Of a stretch of DNA of 64,000 nt, positions 55,008 through 63,830 are shown piece by piece. The stretch comes from Pukyongiella litopenaei (GTDB lineage: Bacteria; Pseudomonadota; Alphaproteobacteria; Rhodobacterales; Rhodobacteraceae). Where the stretch lies: NCBI RefSeq assembly GCF_003008555.2, contig NZ_CP027665.1:2542001-2606000 (forward strand), read 5' to 3'. Each line of letters opens with the position of its first letter. Positions within the stretch are counted from its first letter, which is position 1. A program made the translations under genes and the position numbers. The notes beneath the pieces were generated by a model. It was given only the letters and a program-made list of their open reading frames with translations, was not told where the DNA came from and did not search any database.

Positions 55008-56339
55008 ATGCAGGTCACCGAGACGCTGAACGAAGGTCTGAAGCGCGGCTACGCGATCACCGTCACAGCCGCCGAGCTGGACGAGAAGGTGAATGAAAAG
55101 CTGGCCGAGGCGCAGCCCGAAATCGAGATGAAGGGCTTTCGCAAGGGCCGGGTGCCGATGGCCCTGCTGAAAAAGCAGTTCGGTCAGCGGCTGATGGGCG
55201 AGGCGATGCAGGAATCCATCGACGGCGCCATGAGCAAGCATTTCGAGGACAGCGGCGACCGTCCCGCCCTGCAGCCCCAGGTCAAGATGACCAACGAGGA
55301 CTGGAAGGAAGGCGACGATGTCGAGGTCGAGATGTCCTACGAGGCGCTGCCGGCCATCCCCGAGGTGGACCTGAAGGCGCTGAGCCTGGAGAAGATGGTG
55401 GTCAAGGCCGATGACGCGGCCGTGGACGAGGCGCTGGGCAACCTGGCCGAGACCGCGCAGGACTTCAAGGCGCGCCGCAAGGGATCGAAAGCCAAGGACG
55501 GCGACCAGGTCGTGATGGACTTTGTCGGCCGCGTCGATGGCGAGGCCTTCGAAGGCGGGTCCGCCGAGGATTACCCGCTGGCGCTGGGGTCGAACAGCTT
55601 CATCCCCGGTTTCGAGGAGCAGCTGGTCGGTGCGAAGGCCGGCGAGGAGAAAGAGGTCACCGTCACCTTCCCCGAAGAATACCAGGCCGAGCACCTGGCC
55701 GGGAAAGAGGCCGTGTTCACCTGCACCGTGAAAGAGGTGAAGGAACCGGTCGCCGCCGAGATCGACGACGAGCTGGCCAAGAAATTCGGCGCCGAGGATC
55801 TCGACGCGCTCAAGGGCCAGATCCGCGAACGGCTCGAAGCCGAATATGCCGGTGCCGCCCGCCAGGTGATGAAACGCGCGCTGCTGGACCGGCTGGACGA
55901 GGTCGTGTCCTTCGACCTGCCGCCGAGCCTGGTGGAAACCGAGGCCAAGCAGATCGCGCACCAGCTGTGGCATGACGAGAACCCGGATGTCGAAGGCCAT
56001 GATCACGGCGAGATCGAGCCGTCCGACGACCACAACAAGCTGGCCGAGCGCCGCGTGCGCCTGGGGCTGTTGCTGGCGGAGCTGGGCCAGAAGGCCGAGA
56101 TCGAAGTGTCCGACGCCGAAATGACCCAGGCGATCATGAACCAGGCCCGGCAATATCCGGGGCAGGAACGCCAGTTCTTCGAATTCGTGCAGCAGAACCA
56201 GCAGATGCAGCAGCAGCTGCGCGCGCCGATCTTCGAGGACAAGGTCGTCGACTACGCGTTCGAACTGGCCGATGTCGCCGAAAAGGAAGTCGGCAAGGAT
56301 GACCTGCAAAAGGCGGTCGAGGCGCTGGAAGACGAATAA
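55008..56339 (+). CDS. tig: Trigger factor
   Basis: 443 residues from ATG 55008; the longer frame from 54900 lacks family resemblance. Ribosome-binding loop [17 protein letters not shown] (residues about 44-60), PPIase domain ([44 protein letters not shown]), and the helical C-terminal chaperone arms. A His/Asp-rich stretch ([15 protein letters not shown]) lies at about 330-344. It binds nascent chains at the ribosome. Followed by a strong terminator. Confidence 0.97.
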   Translation: MQVTETLNEGLKRGYAITVTAAELDEKVNEKLAEAQPEIEMKGFRKGRVPMALLKKQFGQRLMGEAMQESIDGAMSKHFEDSGDRPALQPQVKMTNEDWKEGDDVEVEMSYEALPAIPEVDLKALSLEKMVVKADDAAVDEALGNLAETAQDFKARRKGSKAKDGDQVVMDFVGRVDGEAFEGGSAEDYPLALGSNSFIPGFEEQLVGAKAGEEKEVTVTFPEEYQAEHLAGKEAVFTCTVKEVKEPVAAEIDDELAKKFGAEDLDALKGQIRERLEAEYAGAARQVMKRALLDRLDEVVSFDLPPSLVETEAKQIAHQLWHDENPDVEGHDHGEIEPSDDHNKLAERRVRLGLLLAELGQKAEIEVSDAEMTQAIMNQARQYPGQERQFFEFVQQNQQMQQQLRAPIFEDKVVDYAFELADVAEKEVGKDDLQKAVEALEDE

Positions 56340-56383
56340 CCCGACACGGGCAACGCGCGGTTTCAGGATCGCGGCGAAACGAG

Positions 56384-56411
56384 AAGAGCCGCCCCGAACG
56401 GGGCGGCTCTT
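56384..56411 (+). terminator. Intrinsic terminator of tig
   Basis: AAGAGCCGCCCC (56384-56395) and GGGGCGGCTCTT (56400-56411) make a perfect 12-bp stem with a GAAC tetraloop, then T. Confidence 0.9.
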
Positions 56412-56587
56412 TGTGGTTTGGTGTGTGAGTGTGGGTCGTTCGTGTGTGGTAGTGGGTCGTGGGTAGTATCTAGTATGTCGTGGTGAGCGCGCGGGTGTGT
56501 GTGTGAGTGTGTGTGCGGCTCGGGTATTGTGGTCGTTGGTCGTGTGGAGTGGTGGGTCGTCTGGTCCTTTTGTGTTCGTGGTGGTCC
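56411..56587 (-). promoter_or_regulatory. Strand-asymmetric G/T-rich tract; C/A-rich on the minus strand, candidate rut region after luxI
   Basis: A hand count of 56411-56580 gives 78 G, 64 T, 10 A and 18 C: 84 % G+T on the plus strand. Coding-strand shadows and normal intergenic DNA here show nothing like it. Read from luxI (minus strand, stop at 56604), the transcript is C/A-rich and G-poor (C:G about 4:1) for about 170 bases, with little scope for structure, which is the composition of Rho-utilisation sites. No gene or hairpin lies in it. Confidence 0.55.
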
Positions 56588-56603
56588 GCAGCGCCTGACG
56601 GGG

Positions 56604-57431
56604 TCAGGCGATACGTCTCAGGGCGTCCTGCGCTTCCTGGGGCAGGTGTTCGGTGACGGCGGTCATCAGGCGACGCACCGCGCGCGCCTCGTCATCGTTG
56701 GATGCTTCGCGAAGCTGCTGCGCGAAATACTCGCGAAGCTCGGCCGCCGGCGCGTCGTTGTCGCCGGAACGCGACGGGCCTGCCCGGCGCGAGAACCGTT
56801 TCAGTACGTCCTCTTCGCTGGCAAAGACATCGTGGTCGATCCCCGCGAATTCGCGGATGCTGGCGATGCGTTCGTCGGAACAGTCCATCAGCGCCGCCAT
56901 CGCGGTCACCTTGCCCATCGGCTTGGGGGTGCCCAGATAGTCATAGGGCGCATTCCCCGACCGTTTCAGGACCCTGTTCATGACCGGGTCGATCACGGCC
57001 ACCGCGTCGAGGATCCCGGCCTTCTGGGCGTATTCGAAGGCGCCGATCATCACTTCGGAGGTGACATAGGAGATCGAGTTGCGTTTGCGGCTGCCGGTCA
57101 GCTTGACCGTGTCCACGCAGAACCGGGTCGCTTCCCAGATCTGCGCGCTGCGCAGCGGGGCCTCGCCATCGAGAATGCTGTGGAACACATCGGCCAGCAT
57201 ATGCGGACCGGTCGTCTGCAGCAGGCGCATGCAGCCCACCACATCGCCATCGTCATCCAGGCAAACGACATGGGCCGGGTCGAGGTTATCGAAAATGTCG
57301 ATTTCCTTGCCGTCCTTGACGTCCACATCCCATCCGAGGCGATCCTGGAAGACCCTGGCTCGCAAGCGATACATTTCGTCGAGAACAGGCGCAAATCTGT
57401 GCCTGTTCAGCGCATCAATCGTGATAATCAT
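56604..57431 (-). CDS. luxI: Acyl-homoserine-lactone synthase, LuxI family, long C-terminus
   Basis: 275 residues, against about 190-230 in most LuxI proteins. The eight invariant positions can be seen: Arg24, Phe28, Trp34, Asp45, Asp48, Arg69, Glu100, Arg103 (RLRARVFQDRLGWDV, DIFDN, CMRLL, WEATRFCVD). Residues about 205-275 form a helical extension (REYFAQQLREASNDDEARAVRRL) with no known domain. It makes an N-acyl homoserine lactone from SAM and acyl-ACP. It follows luxR and XRE genes on the same strand; 145 bases separate luxR stop from its ATG. Confidence 0.93.
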   Translation of the reverse strand: MIITIDALNRHRFAPVLDEMYRLRARVFQDRLGWDVDVKDGKEIDIFDNLDPAHVVCLDDDGDVVGCMRLLQTTGPHMLADVFHSILDGEAPLRSAQIWEATRFCVDTVKLTGSRKRNSISYVTSEVMIGAFEYAQKAGILDAVAVIDPVMNRVLKRSGNAPYDYLGTPKPMGKVTAMAALMDCSDERIASIREFAGIDHDVFASEEDVLKRFSRRAGPSRSGDNDAPAAELREYFAQQLREASNDDEARAVRRLMTAVTEHLPQEAQDALRRIA

Positions 57432-57528
57432 TGCCGTTCCCTTTAGTTTTTTTCTGCAATCGAAACTACAGATGCCAAGAAAACGATCTATTGGGGGATT
57501 CCCGTAGCGGCGAAAAATCTCGCATTCG

Positions 57529-57564
57529 CAGGGGTATGCACAGGGGCCAGCACAGGGATCAGGG
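57529..57564. repeat. Three 12-base tandem units between luxR and luxI
   Basis: CAGGGGTATGCA, CAGGGGCCAGCA and CAGGGATCAGGG lie head to tail at 57529-57564, just after the luxR stop. Only the first five or six bases are well conserved. They may be chance, or binding sites in the luxI leader. No clear lux box was found. Confidence 0.35.
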
Positions 57565-57576
57565 GCCTGCGCAACC

Positions 57577-58278
57577 TCAGCCGGGCATCACCAGGTTGAG
57601 CCCGATCGCACGCCCGACGGCCTGCGGCGTTGTCAGCGCGCCCAGCTTTTCCCGGCCGGACCTCAGGTGAACCTCGACCGTCCGGTGCGAAATCGACAGG
57701 ATGTCGCCGATATCCTGCTGCGATTTGCCCACCGCGACCCATTGCAGTATCTCGACTTCGCGCGACGACAGCGAAGGCATCGACATGACCTTGGTCAGGA
57801 CGCCCGCCTGCATCACGTTGTCATGCAGGTGAACGGCGGAAACCTGCAGGTCGCCCATGACGTTTTTCTTGAGCTTGTCCCATTCGTCCTGCGAACAGTC
57901 TCGGGTCACGCTCAGCAGGCCGCATTCGCCGAAGGGCCCGCGAACCGGAACCGTCAGGCCGCGTTCGGAAATGCCGAAATCGCAGGCGTCGCGGAACACC
58001 TTGCGAAACTTGTCGTCGTGATCGAATCGGTTCCAGTCGACCGGCGCAATGCTGCGCACCGACCGATAGAGCGTCGGATCGAAATGATGGTAACCGCGCT
58101 TGGCGTAATGCCGTTTCCAGTTCTCGGGATAGTTCGCATAACCCTGAACATCGCCATTCACCGGGTTGGCGGTGGCATAAGAGGCAAAGTCAAACTCGAG
58201 CGTCTGGCAGAGTTCGTCGAGGAACTCTTCCGCATGCTGGTCAGCGTCCGGCAGCGCGCTCAGATCGATCAGCTTCAC
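57577..58278 (-). CDS. luxR: LuxR family quorum-sensing regulator
   Basis: 233 residues. The autoinducer-binding domain shows Trp54, Tyr58, Asp67, Pro68 and Trp82 (NWKRHYAKRGYHHFDPTLY, VDWNRF), and the C-terminal LuxR helix-turn-helix is LSSREVEILQWVAVGKSQQDIGDILSISHRTVEVHLRSGREKLG. It senses the acyl-homoserine lactone made by the neighbouring LuxI and controls transcription. It lies 32 bases after the XRE gene. Confidence 0.94.
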   Translation of the reverse strand: MKLIDLSALPDADQHAEEFLDELCQTLEFDFASYATANPVNGDVQGYANYPENWKRHYAKRGYHHFDPTLYRSVRSIAPVDWNRFDHDDKFRKVFRDACDFGISERGLTVPVRGPFGECGLLSVTRDCSQDEWDKLKKNVMGDLQVSAVHLHDNVMQAGVLTKVMSMPSLSSREVEILQWVAVGKSQQDIGDILSISHRTVEVHLRSGREKLGALTTPQAVGRAIGLNLVMPG

Positions 58279-58310
58279 GTCTTCCTCTCCTCCCGGGCCG
58301 GCGTGGCCTG

Positions 58311-58715
58311 TCAGGTGACAGCGGCCAGCGCCGCGTGCGCTTCTGAATCGGCCATGGACCGGATAATGGCCAGAACGGCCTGTCGTTGCGATGACGGCAA
58401 TGCGCTAAACAGTTCGACAAGTTCGAGTTTCTCGGAATCGGACAGATAGCTCATCGTGTCCCGTGTCCGGGCGTCCTTGCCGACACCGCTGGCGACGACC
58501 GGTTCGATTCCGTCGAAAAACTGGGTCACGTCCACGCCGAGAACATCGGCAATCGCCCAGAGGCGGGATGCGCTGACCCGGTTGGCGCCGGTTTCGTATT
58601 TCTGGACCTGCTGGAAACGAACGCCGATTGCCCGGCCGAGATCGGCCTGGCTCATTCCCAGCGCCCTGCGCGATGCCCGAATACGTTTGCCCACGACAGA
58701 ATCAATAGTGTTCAT
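58311..58715 (-). CDS. XRE-family regulator upstream of luxR
   Basis: 134 residues. Helix-turn-helix RIRASRRALGMSQADLGRAIGVRFQQVQKYETGANRVSASRLWAIADVLGV (about 10-60), with a C-terminal tail with no recognised family. ATG 58715 has GAGG 6 bases upstream. With luxR it forms a tandem regulator pair ahead of luxI. Confidence 0.9.
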   Translation of the reverse strand: MNTIDSVVGKRIRASRRALGMSQADLGRAIGVRFQQVQKYETGANRVSASRLWAIADVLGVDVTQFFDGIEPVVASGVGKDARTRDTMSYLSDSEKLELVELFSALPSSQRQAVLAIIRSMADSEAHAALAAVT

Positions 58716-58894
58716 GTCTTACCTCTGTTCCGTACCCCTCCATCCGCGTAGCGTCTTTCTCAGTGGCTCCGCAGTATCCGGTCCACTCGCGCCTTGTTTA
58801 CGCGAAGTAACACCACCGGTGACGAGGTCATATTGCATAACCCAGCGAAAGCTGGCAACGGAATTCACATAAGGCGAATCTTCTGTCGCACAAC

Positions 58895-58907
58895 GAGAGA
58901 ATCTCTC
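58895..58907. promoter_or_regulatory. GAGAGA-A-TCTCTC dyad upstream of the XRE-lux unit
   Basis: GAGAGA (58895-58900), A, TCTCTC (58902-58907): a perfect 13-base dyad, too tight for a hairpin, so more like a protein site. It lies in the 242-base gap between the cpdB stop and the XRE start, about 180 bases ahead of the XRE start. Confidence 0.4.
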
Positions 58908-58957
58908 AAATTTTCCCCCTATGCGGGAAATCCGGCGCTCGTGCGGCGTCTGCGCAT

Positions 58958-60913
58958 TCACAGCCGGATGCGATAGCGCGCAAATCCGTCCGGCCCGTCC
59001 CCCGCCGCCTCGAGCGAAACGCCCGGCACGTCCTCGGCATAATCGGCCGCTTTCGGTCCGGTGTCGAACAGCACGGTGGCGCCGTCCAGCGGCGCGAACC
59101 GCCAGTTGCCGTCGGCACGCGGGCTGATCGTGCCCTTTTCGACGATATAGCGGACGATCACGTCGCGGTTGGTGTCGGGACCCTCAAAGACGGTGGTGCC
59201 GTCGGTGCCGGGAAATTTGCCGCCGCCGCTGGCGCGGTAATTGTTGGTGGCGATGATGAACTCGGCCTCCGGGTCGATCGGCGCGCCCTCGAATGTCAGG
59301 TTGGCGATGCGATTCGCGTCCGGGTTGACGACCGCGCCATCGACATCGAACCTGGATGGCTGGCTCAGGTCGATCTCATAGCTCACCCCGTCGATCACGT
59401 CGAAATTGTAGGACGGAAAGGCCGGGTTCAGCAGCGCCTGGTCCGCCGCGCCGGGATTAACCTGGTTGAAGATACCCGCCGAGCGTTCCAGCCAGTCCTT
59501 GACCTGCGCGCCGGTCACCCGCACCGCCCGCGCCGTATTGGGATAGAGATACAGGTCGGCCACGTTCTTGATCGCCACGTCGCCCACGGGCACGTCGGTG
59601 TAATAGTCCGGACCGCCCCGGCCCCCGGCCTTGAACGGGGCGGCGGCCGACAGGATCGGCAGGCCCTCGTGTTCGGTGCCCTTGAGCATCTCGCCGATAT
59701 ACCAGCTCTGGGCGATCGACACGATCTGGACCGAGGGGTCGTCCGCCACCAGCGCGAAATAGCTGTGCAGCGGCGCGTCGGTCTTGCCGACCGCGCGGCG
59801 CACATAGGCCAGCGTCGCGTCATGGTCAGCCTGCACCGCGGCCAGCACCTCGGCATCGTCCTCCACGAGCGCGGTCCAGGACCGGTCCTCGTTGCGCCGG
59901 GCGATCGGGCGCGCGGCCGATTCATGGCCGACGATCCGCCAGCCGGTGCCGTCGCGTTCCAGCACCAGGTCGATCAGGCCCAGGTGGCTGCCCCAGAACC
60001 CGCCCATCGTGGCGGGTTTGCCATGGATGGTGCCCGCGGCCACGTCCACCGCGTCAAAGCCGTCATAGGTCGACGAGGGGAACACAAGGTGGCTGTGCCC
60101 GGTCATCACCGCGTCGATGCCGTCGACCGCCGCCAGCGGGGTCGAGGCGTTTTCCATGCCCTCGGTTTCCTGCGCGTCGCCGATGCCGGAATGGGACAGC
60201 GCGATGACGATATCGGCGCCGCGTTCCTTCATCTCGGGCACAAAGGCGCGGGCGGCCTGCAGGATGTCGCGGGCCTGCACGTTGCCGTCGAGGTGCCGGC
60301 GGTCCCAGTTCATCACCTGCGGCGGCACGAACCCGATCAGCCCGATGCGGATCGGGTGGGTTTCCCCGGCCCCGTCGGTCAGGTCGCGGTCGAGCAGGAC
60401 ATAGGGCGGCAGCAGGGTGTCGTCGCCGCGCGGATCGGCGCCCTGTGCTCTGGCGATGTTGGCGCAGACCACCGGGAACCCGGCCCCGGCGAGCGATTTC
60501 ATCAGAAAATCGAGCCCGTAGTTGAATTCGTGATTGCCCAGCGTCGAGGCATCGAAACCGACCGCGTTCATCGCGGCGATCACCGGGTGCATGTCGCCGT
60601 CCTTCATCCCGCGCTCATAGGCGATGTAATCCCCCATCGGGTTTCCCTGCAGGAAATCGCCATTGTCCAGCAGCAGCGAATTGGTCGCCTCGGCGCGGAT
60701 GTCGCGGATGATCGAGGCGGTGCGCGACAGCCCCACCGTGTCGCGCGGCTTGTCCGCGTAATAGTCATAGGGAAAGACATGCACATGCAGGTCGGTGGTT
60801 TCCATCAGCCGCAGATGCGCCTGGTTGGCGGCGGCATTGGCCGAGAACGGATGCAGCGCAATCAGCCCCGCGCTTCCGGCCAGGAAGGACCGGCGATTGA
60901 GATGATGTGGCAC
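58958..60913 (-). CDS. cpdB: Exported 2',3'-cyclic-nucleotide phosphodiesterase / nucleotidase (CpdB-like)
   Basis: 651 residues from GTG 60913 (GGGAG upstream). A twin-arginine signal ([11 protein letters not shown]) ends near SANA. The calcineurin-like metallophosphatase motifs follow: [46 protein letters not shown], and TGHSHLVFP. The C-terminal 5'-nucleotidase domain has [15 protein letters not shown]-like and [15 protein letters not shown]. It removes phosphates from nucleotides in the periplasm to recover phosphate and nucleosides. Confidence 0.92.
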   Translation of the reverse strand: MPHHLNRRSFLAGSAGLIALHPFSANAAANQAHLRLMETTDLHVHVFPYDYYADKPRDTVGLSRTASIIRDIRAEATNSLLLDNGDFLQGNPMGDYIAYERGMKDGDMHPVIAAMNAVGFDASTLGNHEFNYGLDFLMKSLAGAGFPVVCANIARAQGADPRGDDTLLPPYVLLDRDLTDGAGETHPIRIGLIGFVPPQVMNWDRRHLDGNVQARDILQAARAFVPEMKERGADIVIALSHSGIGDAQETEGMENASTPLAAVDGIDAVMTGHSHLVFPSSTYDGFDAVDVAAGTIHGKPATMGGFWGSHLGLIDLVLERDGTGWRIVGHESAARPIARRNEDRSWTALVEDDAEVLAAVQADHDATLAYVRRAVGKTDAPLHSYFALVADDPSVQIVSIAQSWYIGEMLKGTEHEGLPILSAAAPFKAGGRGGPDYYTDVPVGDVAIKNVADLYLYPNTARAVRVTGAQVKDWLERSAGIFNQVNPGAADQALLNPAFPSYNFDVIDGVSYEIDLSQPSRFDVDGAVVNPDANRIANLTFEGAPIDPEAEFIIATNNYRASGGGKFPGTDGTTVFEGPDTNRDVIVRYIVEKGTISPRADGNWRFAPLDGATVLFDTGPKAADYAEDVPGVSLEAAGDGPDGFARYRIRL

Positions 60914-61110
60914 GGCAGGTCTCCCGTCATCAGTCGGTTGGATGCCTCAACCATAGCATCGCCAGATGACAGCGGAATAGCAGATTGCCGGCCCCGCGCC
61001 CCGGCGCGGACGCCATGGCTGGGTGCCGGGAACCGGCCACATACCAAATATTCTAGGGCAACGCAGGATGTTGTGGTAACTTCCTCGCGTATCATTGCGG
61101 GAGACAGACG

Positions 61111-61800
61111 ATGACCAACAAACTCTTGGCCGAATTCTTCGGCACATTCTGGCTGGTGCTGGGCGGGTGCGGCAGCGCCGTGCTGGCCGCCGGTGTCGCC
61201 GATGTCGGCATCGGCTGGCTCGGCGTGGCGCTGGCCTTCGGTCTCACGGTGATGACCATGGCCTTCGCCGTCGGCCACATCTCGGGCGGGCATTTCAACC
61301 CGGCGGTTACGCTGGGGCTGGTCATTGCCGGCCGGCACGAGGGCAGGGAACTGATCCCCTACTGGATCGCGCAGGTGATCGGCGCCATCGCGGCGGCGGC
61401 GGTCCTCTATGTGATCGTCTCGGGCGCGCCCGGCTTTGCCGGTGTCGGCGGCTTCGCCACCAACGGCTATGGCGAGGCCTCGCCGCAGGGCTATTCGATG
61501 ATGTCGGCGCTGGTGATCGAGATCGTGCTGACCGCCATGTTCCTGGTGATCATTCTGGGCGCGACCTCGGCCGGGGCGCCGGCGGGCTTCGCCCCGATCG
61601 CCATCGGGCTCGGGCTGACCCTGATCCACCTGATCTCGATCCCGGTGACCAATACGTCGGTGAACCCGGCGCGCTCCACCGGGGTGGCGCTCTTCGCCGA
61701 GGGGCCCGCGCTCGCGCAGCTCTGGCTGTTCTGGGTGGCGCCGCTGATCGGCGGTGCCGTCGGCGCCGTGATCTGGAAACTGATCGGCAGCGACGACTGA
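61111..61800 (+). CDS. aqpZ: Aquaporin Z
   Basis: 229 residues, six membrane helices. Two NPA loops: [13 protein letters not shown] (Asn63) and [14 protein letters not shown]; the R after the second NPA and the Phe/His filter residues of the water-selective class are present. Moves water across the inner membrane. Divergent from cpdB. Confidence 0.94.
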   Translation: MTNKLLAEFFGTFWLVLGGCGSAVLAAGVADVGIGWLGVALAFGLTVMTMAFAVGHISGGHFNPAVTLGLVIAGRHEGRELIPYWIAQVIGAIAAAAVLYVIVSGAPGFAGVGGFATNGYGEASPQGYSMMSALVIEIVLTAMFLVIILGATSAGAPAGFAPIAIGLGLTLIHLISIPVTNTSVNPARSTGVALFAEGPALAQLWLFWVAPLIGGAVGAVIWKLIGSDD

Positions 61801-61808
61801 AACCGCGG

Positions 61809-61831
61809 CGGGGCCGTATCGCGCGGCCCCG
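61809..61831 (+). terminator. Stem-loop after aqpZ
   Basis: CGGGGCCG (61809-61816) pairs with CGGCCCCG (61824-61831) around a 7-base loop, then a T-rich TATTCCTCTT. A fair intrinsic terminator. Confidence 0.7.
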
Positions 61832-61843
61832 TATTCCTCTTGC

Positions 61844-61909
61844 CGGAAATATCCCGGGGGAGTCGCGGCCTGCCGCGACGGGGGCAGCGCCCCCGGACTC
61901 CCCCCCCCC
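61844..61909. repeat. Rhodobacteraceae-type GC-rich hairpin repeat
   Basis: GGAAATATCCCGGGGGA (from 61845), then GTCGCGG/CCGCGAC (61862-61868 with 61873-61879), then GGGGGC-AGC-GCCCCC (61880-61894), ending in a run of ten C (61900-61909). I recall this order of an ATATCCCGGGGG head and two short stems as a recurrent intergenic motif in the family. Its copy number cannot be checked here. Confidence 0.55.
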
Positions 61910-61928
61910 GAACCTCCCGAACCCCGGC

Positions 61929-62411
61929 TCAGGGCCGCAGGCCGGTTTCCTTCAGCATCCCGCGCCGCTTGGCTTCATAGTAATAGCCGCGGGAATAGTG
62001 CTTGACGGCGGTATCGTAGCTGCCATCCGACAGCAGCCACGCCCCGCGCAGGTATTTCACCGCGAATTGCAGGTTGGTATCGGCGTCCAGCAAGTCCCCG
62101 GGGCTGCCCCTGAACCCCATCGACCGGGCGGTCGCCGGCAGGATCTGCATCAGCCCGTAATAGGGCCGGTTCACCGCCCTGGGCCGGTGCGTGCTTTCGC
62201 GAATGACCACCTTGTGCACCAGCGGCCGCGGCACCTCGTAATGGTCGGCCCAGCGGTTGATCTTCTTGCGCAGTTCCGGGGTTTCGTTCGGATAGAGCGC
62301 GGGCTCGACCGGGTCGGGCATCTTGTTGCGGGACGCGACATCCGCATCGCCGCAGGCAGCGAGCGCGAGGGGGAGCAGGACCAGAAGGCTGCGGCGCGAA
62401 AGAAGGGTCAT
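61929..62411 (-). CDS. Lipoprotein lytic transglycosylase (SLT type)
   Basis: 160 residues from ATG 62411; an in-frame upstream start lacks family support. Lipoprotein signal with lipobox in LALAACG. SLT motifs: the catalytic Glu in VVIRESTHRPRAV, then YYGLMQILPATARSMGF, DTNLQFAVKYLRG. It cuts the glycan strand of peptidoglycan from the membrane. Shorter than Slt70; close to the minimal family domain. Confidence 0.88.
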   Translation of the reverse strand: MTLLSRRSLLVLLPLALAACGDADVASRNKMPDPVEPALYPNETPELRKKINRWADHYEVPRPLVHKVVIRESTHRPRAVNRPYYGLMQILPATARSMGFRGSPGDLLDADTNLQFAVKYLRGAWLLSDGSYDTAVKHYSRGYYYEAKRRGMLKETGLRP

Positions 62412-62524
62412 CGGGGTATCCGGTTTCGGTTTCGGCGGCGTCCGACAGCCTAGCCACCGCGCCGCCGGGCACAAGACCCCGCCGCCCGCGACCCCGATAC
62501 CGGCAAAGGATCGCCAATGGAAAA

Positions 62525-62553
62525 GGGCCGCGCGGCGGTGTGCCGCGCGGCCC
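62525..62553 (-). terminator. Intrinsic terminator of rpsF-rpsR-rplI
   Basis: A 12-bp perfect stem (62525-62536 with 62542-62553), 5-base loop, then TTTT on the minus strand (complement of 62521-62524). Confidence 0.9.
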
Positions 62554-62575
62554 CCTGTTGCACAGGCAGCGCCGA

Positions 62576-63211
62576 TCAGGCGTTGGTGGTGCTGTCGCCG
62601 GCCTCGTCCTCGGCCACCGCTTCGGCGGCGGGGGCAAGGTTCTCGTCGTCCGTGGCGGCGCTCCCGATATCGTCGAACAGTTCGGCGATCTCGAATTCCG
62701 CGGCGGCCTCTTCCTCGGCGGCCAGTTCCTGGATCGACTTGCCCGACGCCTGCAGCTCGGCCTCTTCTTCCGAGCGGGCGACGTTCAGCTTGATCACCAC
62801 GTCGACCTCGGGGTGCAGGTTCACATGCACGTCGTGCAGGCCCAGATCCTTGATCGGGCGGGCCAGCGCGACCTGTTTGCGGTCGAGCGAGAAGCCTGCT
62901 TCGGTGGCGGCATCGGCGGCGTCACGTGGCGTGACCGAGCCATAGAGCGCACCCGCGTCCGAGGCGGAGCGAATCACCACGAACTGCTGGCCGTCGAGCT
63001 TCTCGGCCAGCGCTTCGGCTTCTTTCCTGGATTCCAGGTTGCGCGCTTCGAGCTGCGCCTTCTGCGCCTCGAACTGCGCCACGTTGTTGTCGGAGGCGGT
63101 CAGCGCCTTGCCCTGCGGCAGCAGGAAGTTGCGGGCGTAGCCGGGCTTGACGTCGACGACATCGCCCATCTGTCCCAGCTTGGCGACACGTTCCAGAAGA
63201 ATGACTTGCAT
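62576..63211 (-). CDS. rplI: Ribosomal protein bL9
   Basis: 211 residues. N-terminal bL9 domain [37 protein letters not shown], linker helix, and the C-terminal domain ([25 protein letters not shown]). From about 150 on, an acidic Glu/Ala tail of about 60 residues; E. coli bL9 is 149. Such tails are common in Rhodobacteraceae. It follows rpsR by 12 bases. Confidence 0.96.
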   Translation of the reverse strand: MQVILLERVAKLGQMGDVVDVKPGYARNFLLPQGKALTASDNNVAQFEAQKAQLEARNLESRKEAEALAEKLDGQQFVVIRSASDAGALYGSVTPRDAADAATEAGFSLDRKQVALARPIKDLGLHDVHVNLHPEVDVVIKLNVARSEEEAELQASGKSIQELAAEEEAAAEFEIAELFDDIGSAATDDENLAPAAEAVAEDEAGDSTTNA

Positions 63212-63223
63212 CGGTCCTGCTCC

Positions 63224-63451
63224 TTATTTCACGGCGTAGGGCAGCAGGGCGAGAAAGCGGGCGCGCTTGATGGCGCGAGCCAGTTCACGCTGCTTCTTGG
63301 CCGATACGGCGGTGATACGCGAGGGCACGATCTTGCCGCGCTCGGAGATATACCGCTGCAGCAGCTTGGTGTCCTTGTAGTCGATCTTGGGCGCGTTGTC
63401 TCCCGAGAAGGGGCAGACCTTGCGGCGGCGGAAAAACGGTTTTGCAGCCAT
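63224..63451 (-). CDS. rpsR: Ribosomal protein bS18
   Basis: 75 residues: [62 protein letters not shown], the canonical bS18. Start ATG 63451 with GGAAAGGA upstream. Middle gene of the operon. Confidence 0.98.
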
Positions 63452-63476
63452 GGTTTGGTGTCCTTTCCTCGGGTTC

Positions 63477-63830
63477 TCAGCGGCGCTCGCGGCGGCCGTC
63501 GCGCTCGTCGCGCTTCTGCATCTGGACCGACGGGCCTTCCTCGTGGGCGTCGACCTTGATGGTCAGCACGCGCATCACGTCGTCATGCAGCCGCATCAGG
63601 CGTTCCATTTCCTGCACGGCCGGCGCCGGTGCGTCGGTGCGCAGATAGGCATAATGCCCCTTGCGGTTCTTGTTGATCTTGTAGGCCATCGTCTTGACGC
63701 CCCAGTATTCCTGGTCGACCAGCTTTCCGCCATTGTCGGTCAGGACGGCGCCGAAATGTTCGATGAGACCCTCGGCCTGCGTGTTGGACAGGTCCTGGCG
63801 GGCAATCATGACATGCTCGTAAAGCGGCAT
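63477..63830 (-). CDS. rpsF: Ribosomal protein bS6
   Basis: 117 residues from ATG 63830 (AGGAG 6 bases upstream). [75 protein letters not shown], a canonical bS6 with a basic, Arg-rich tail. First gene of the operon; the promoter lies at 63831-64000, where nothing else was recognised. Confidence 0.97.

Noticed and set aside
57432-57528. Lux box before luxI
   Set aside because: No dyad of about 18-20 bases with lux-box character was found; only GGGATTCCC-like short symmetry.
61900-61909. Run of ten C as a phase-variable tract
   Set aside because: It belongs to the intergenic repeat and lies outside coding sequence, 20 bases after the end of the transglycosylase gene, so no switching effect is expected.
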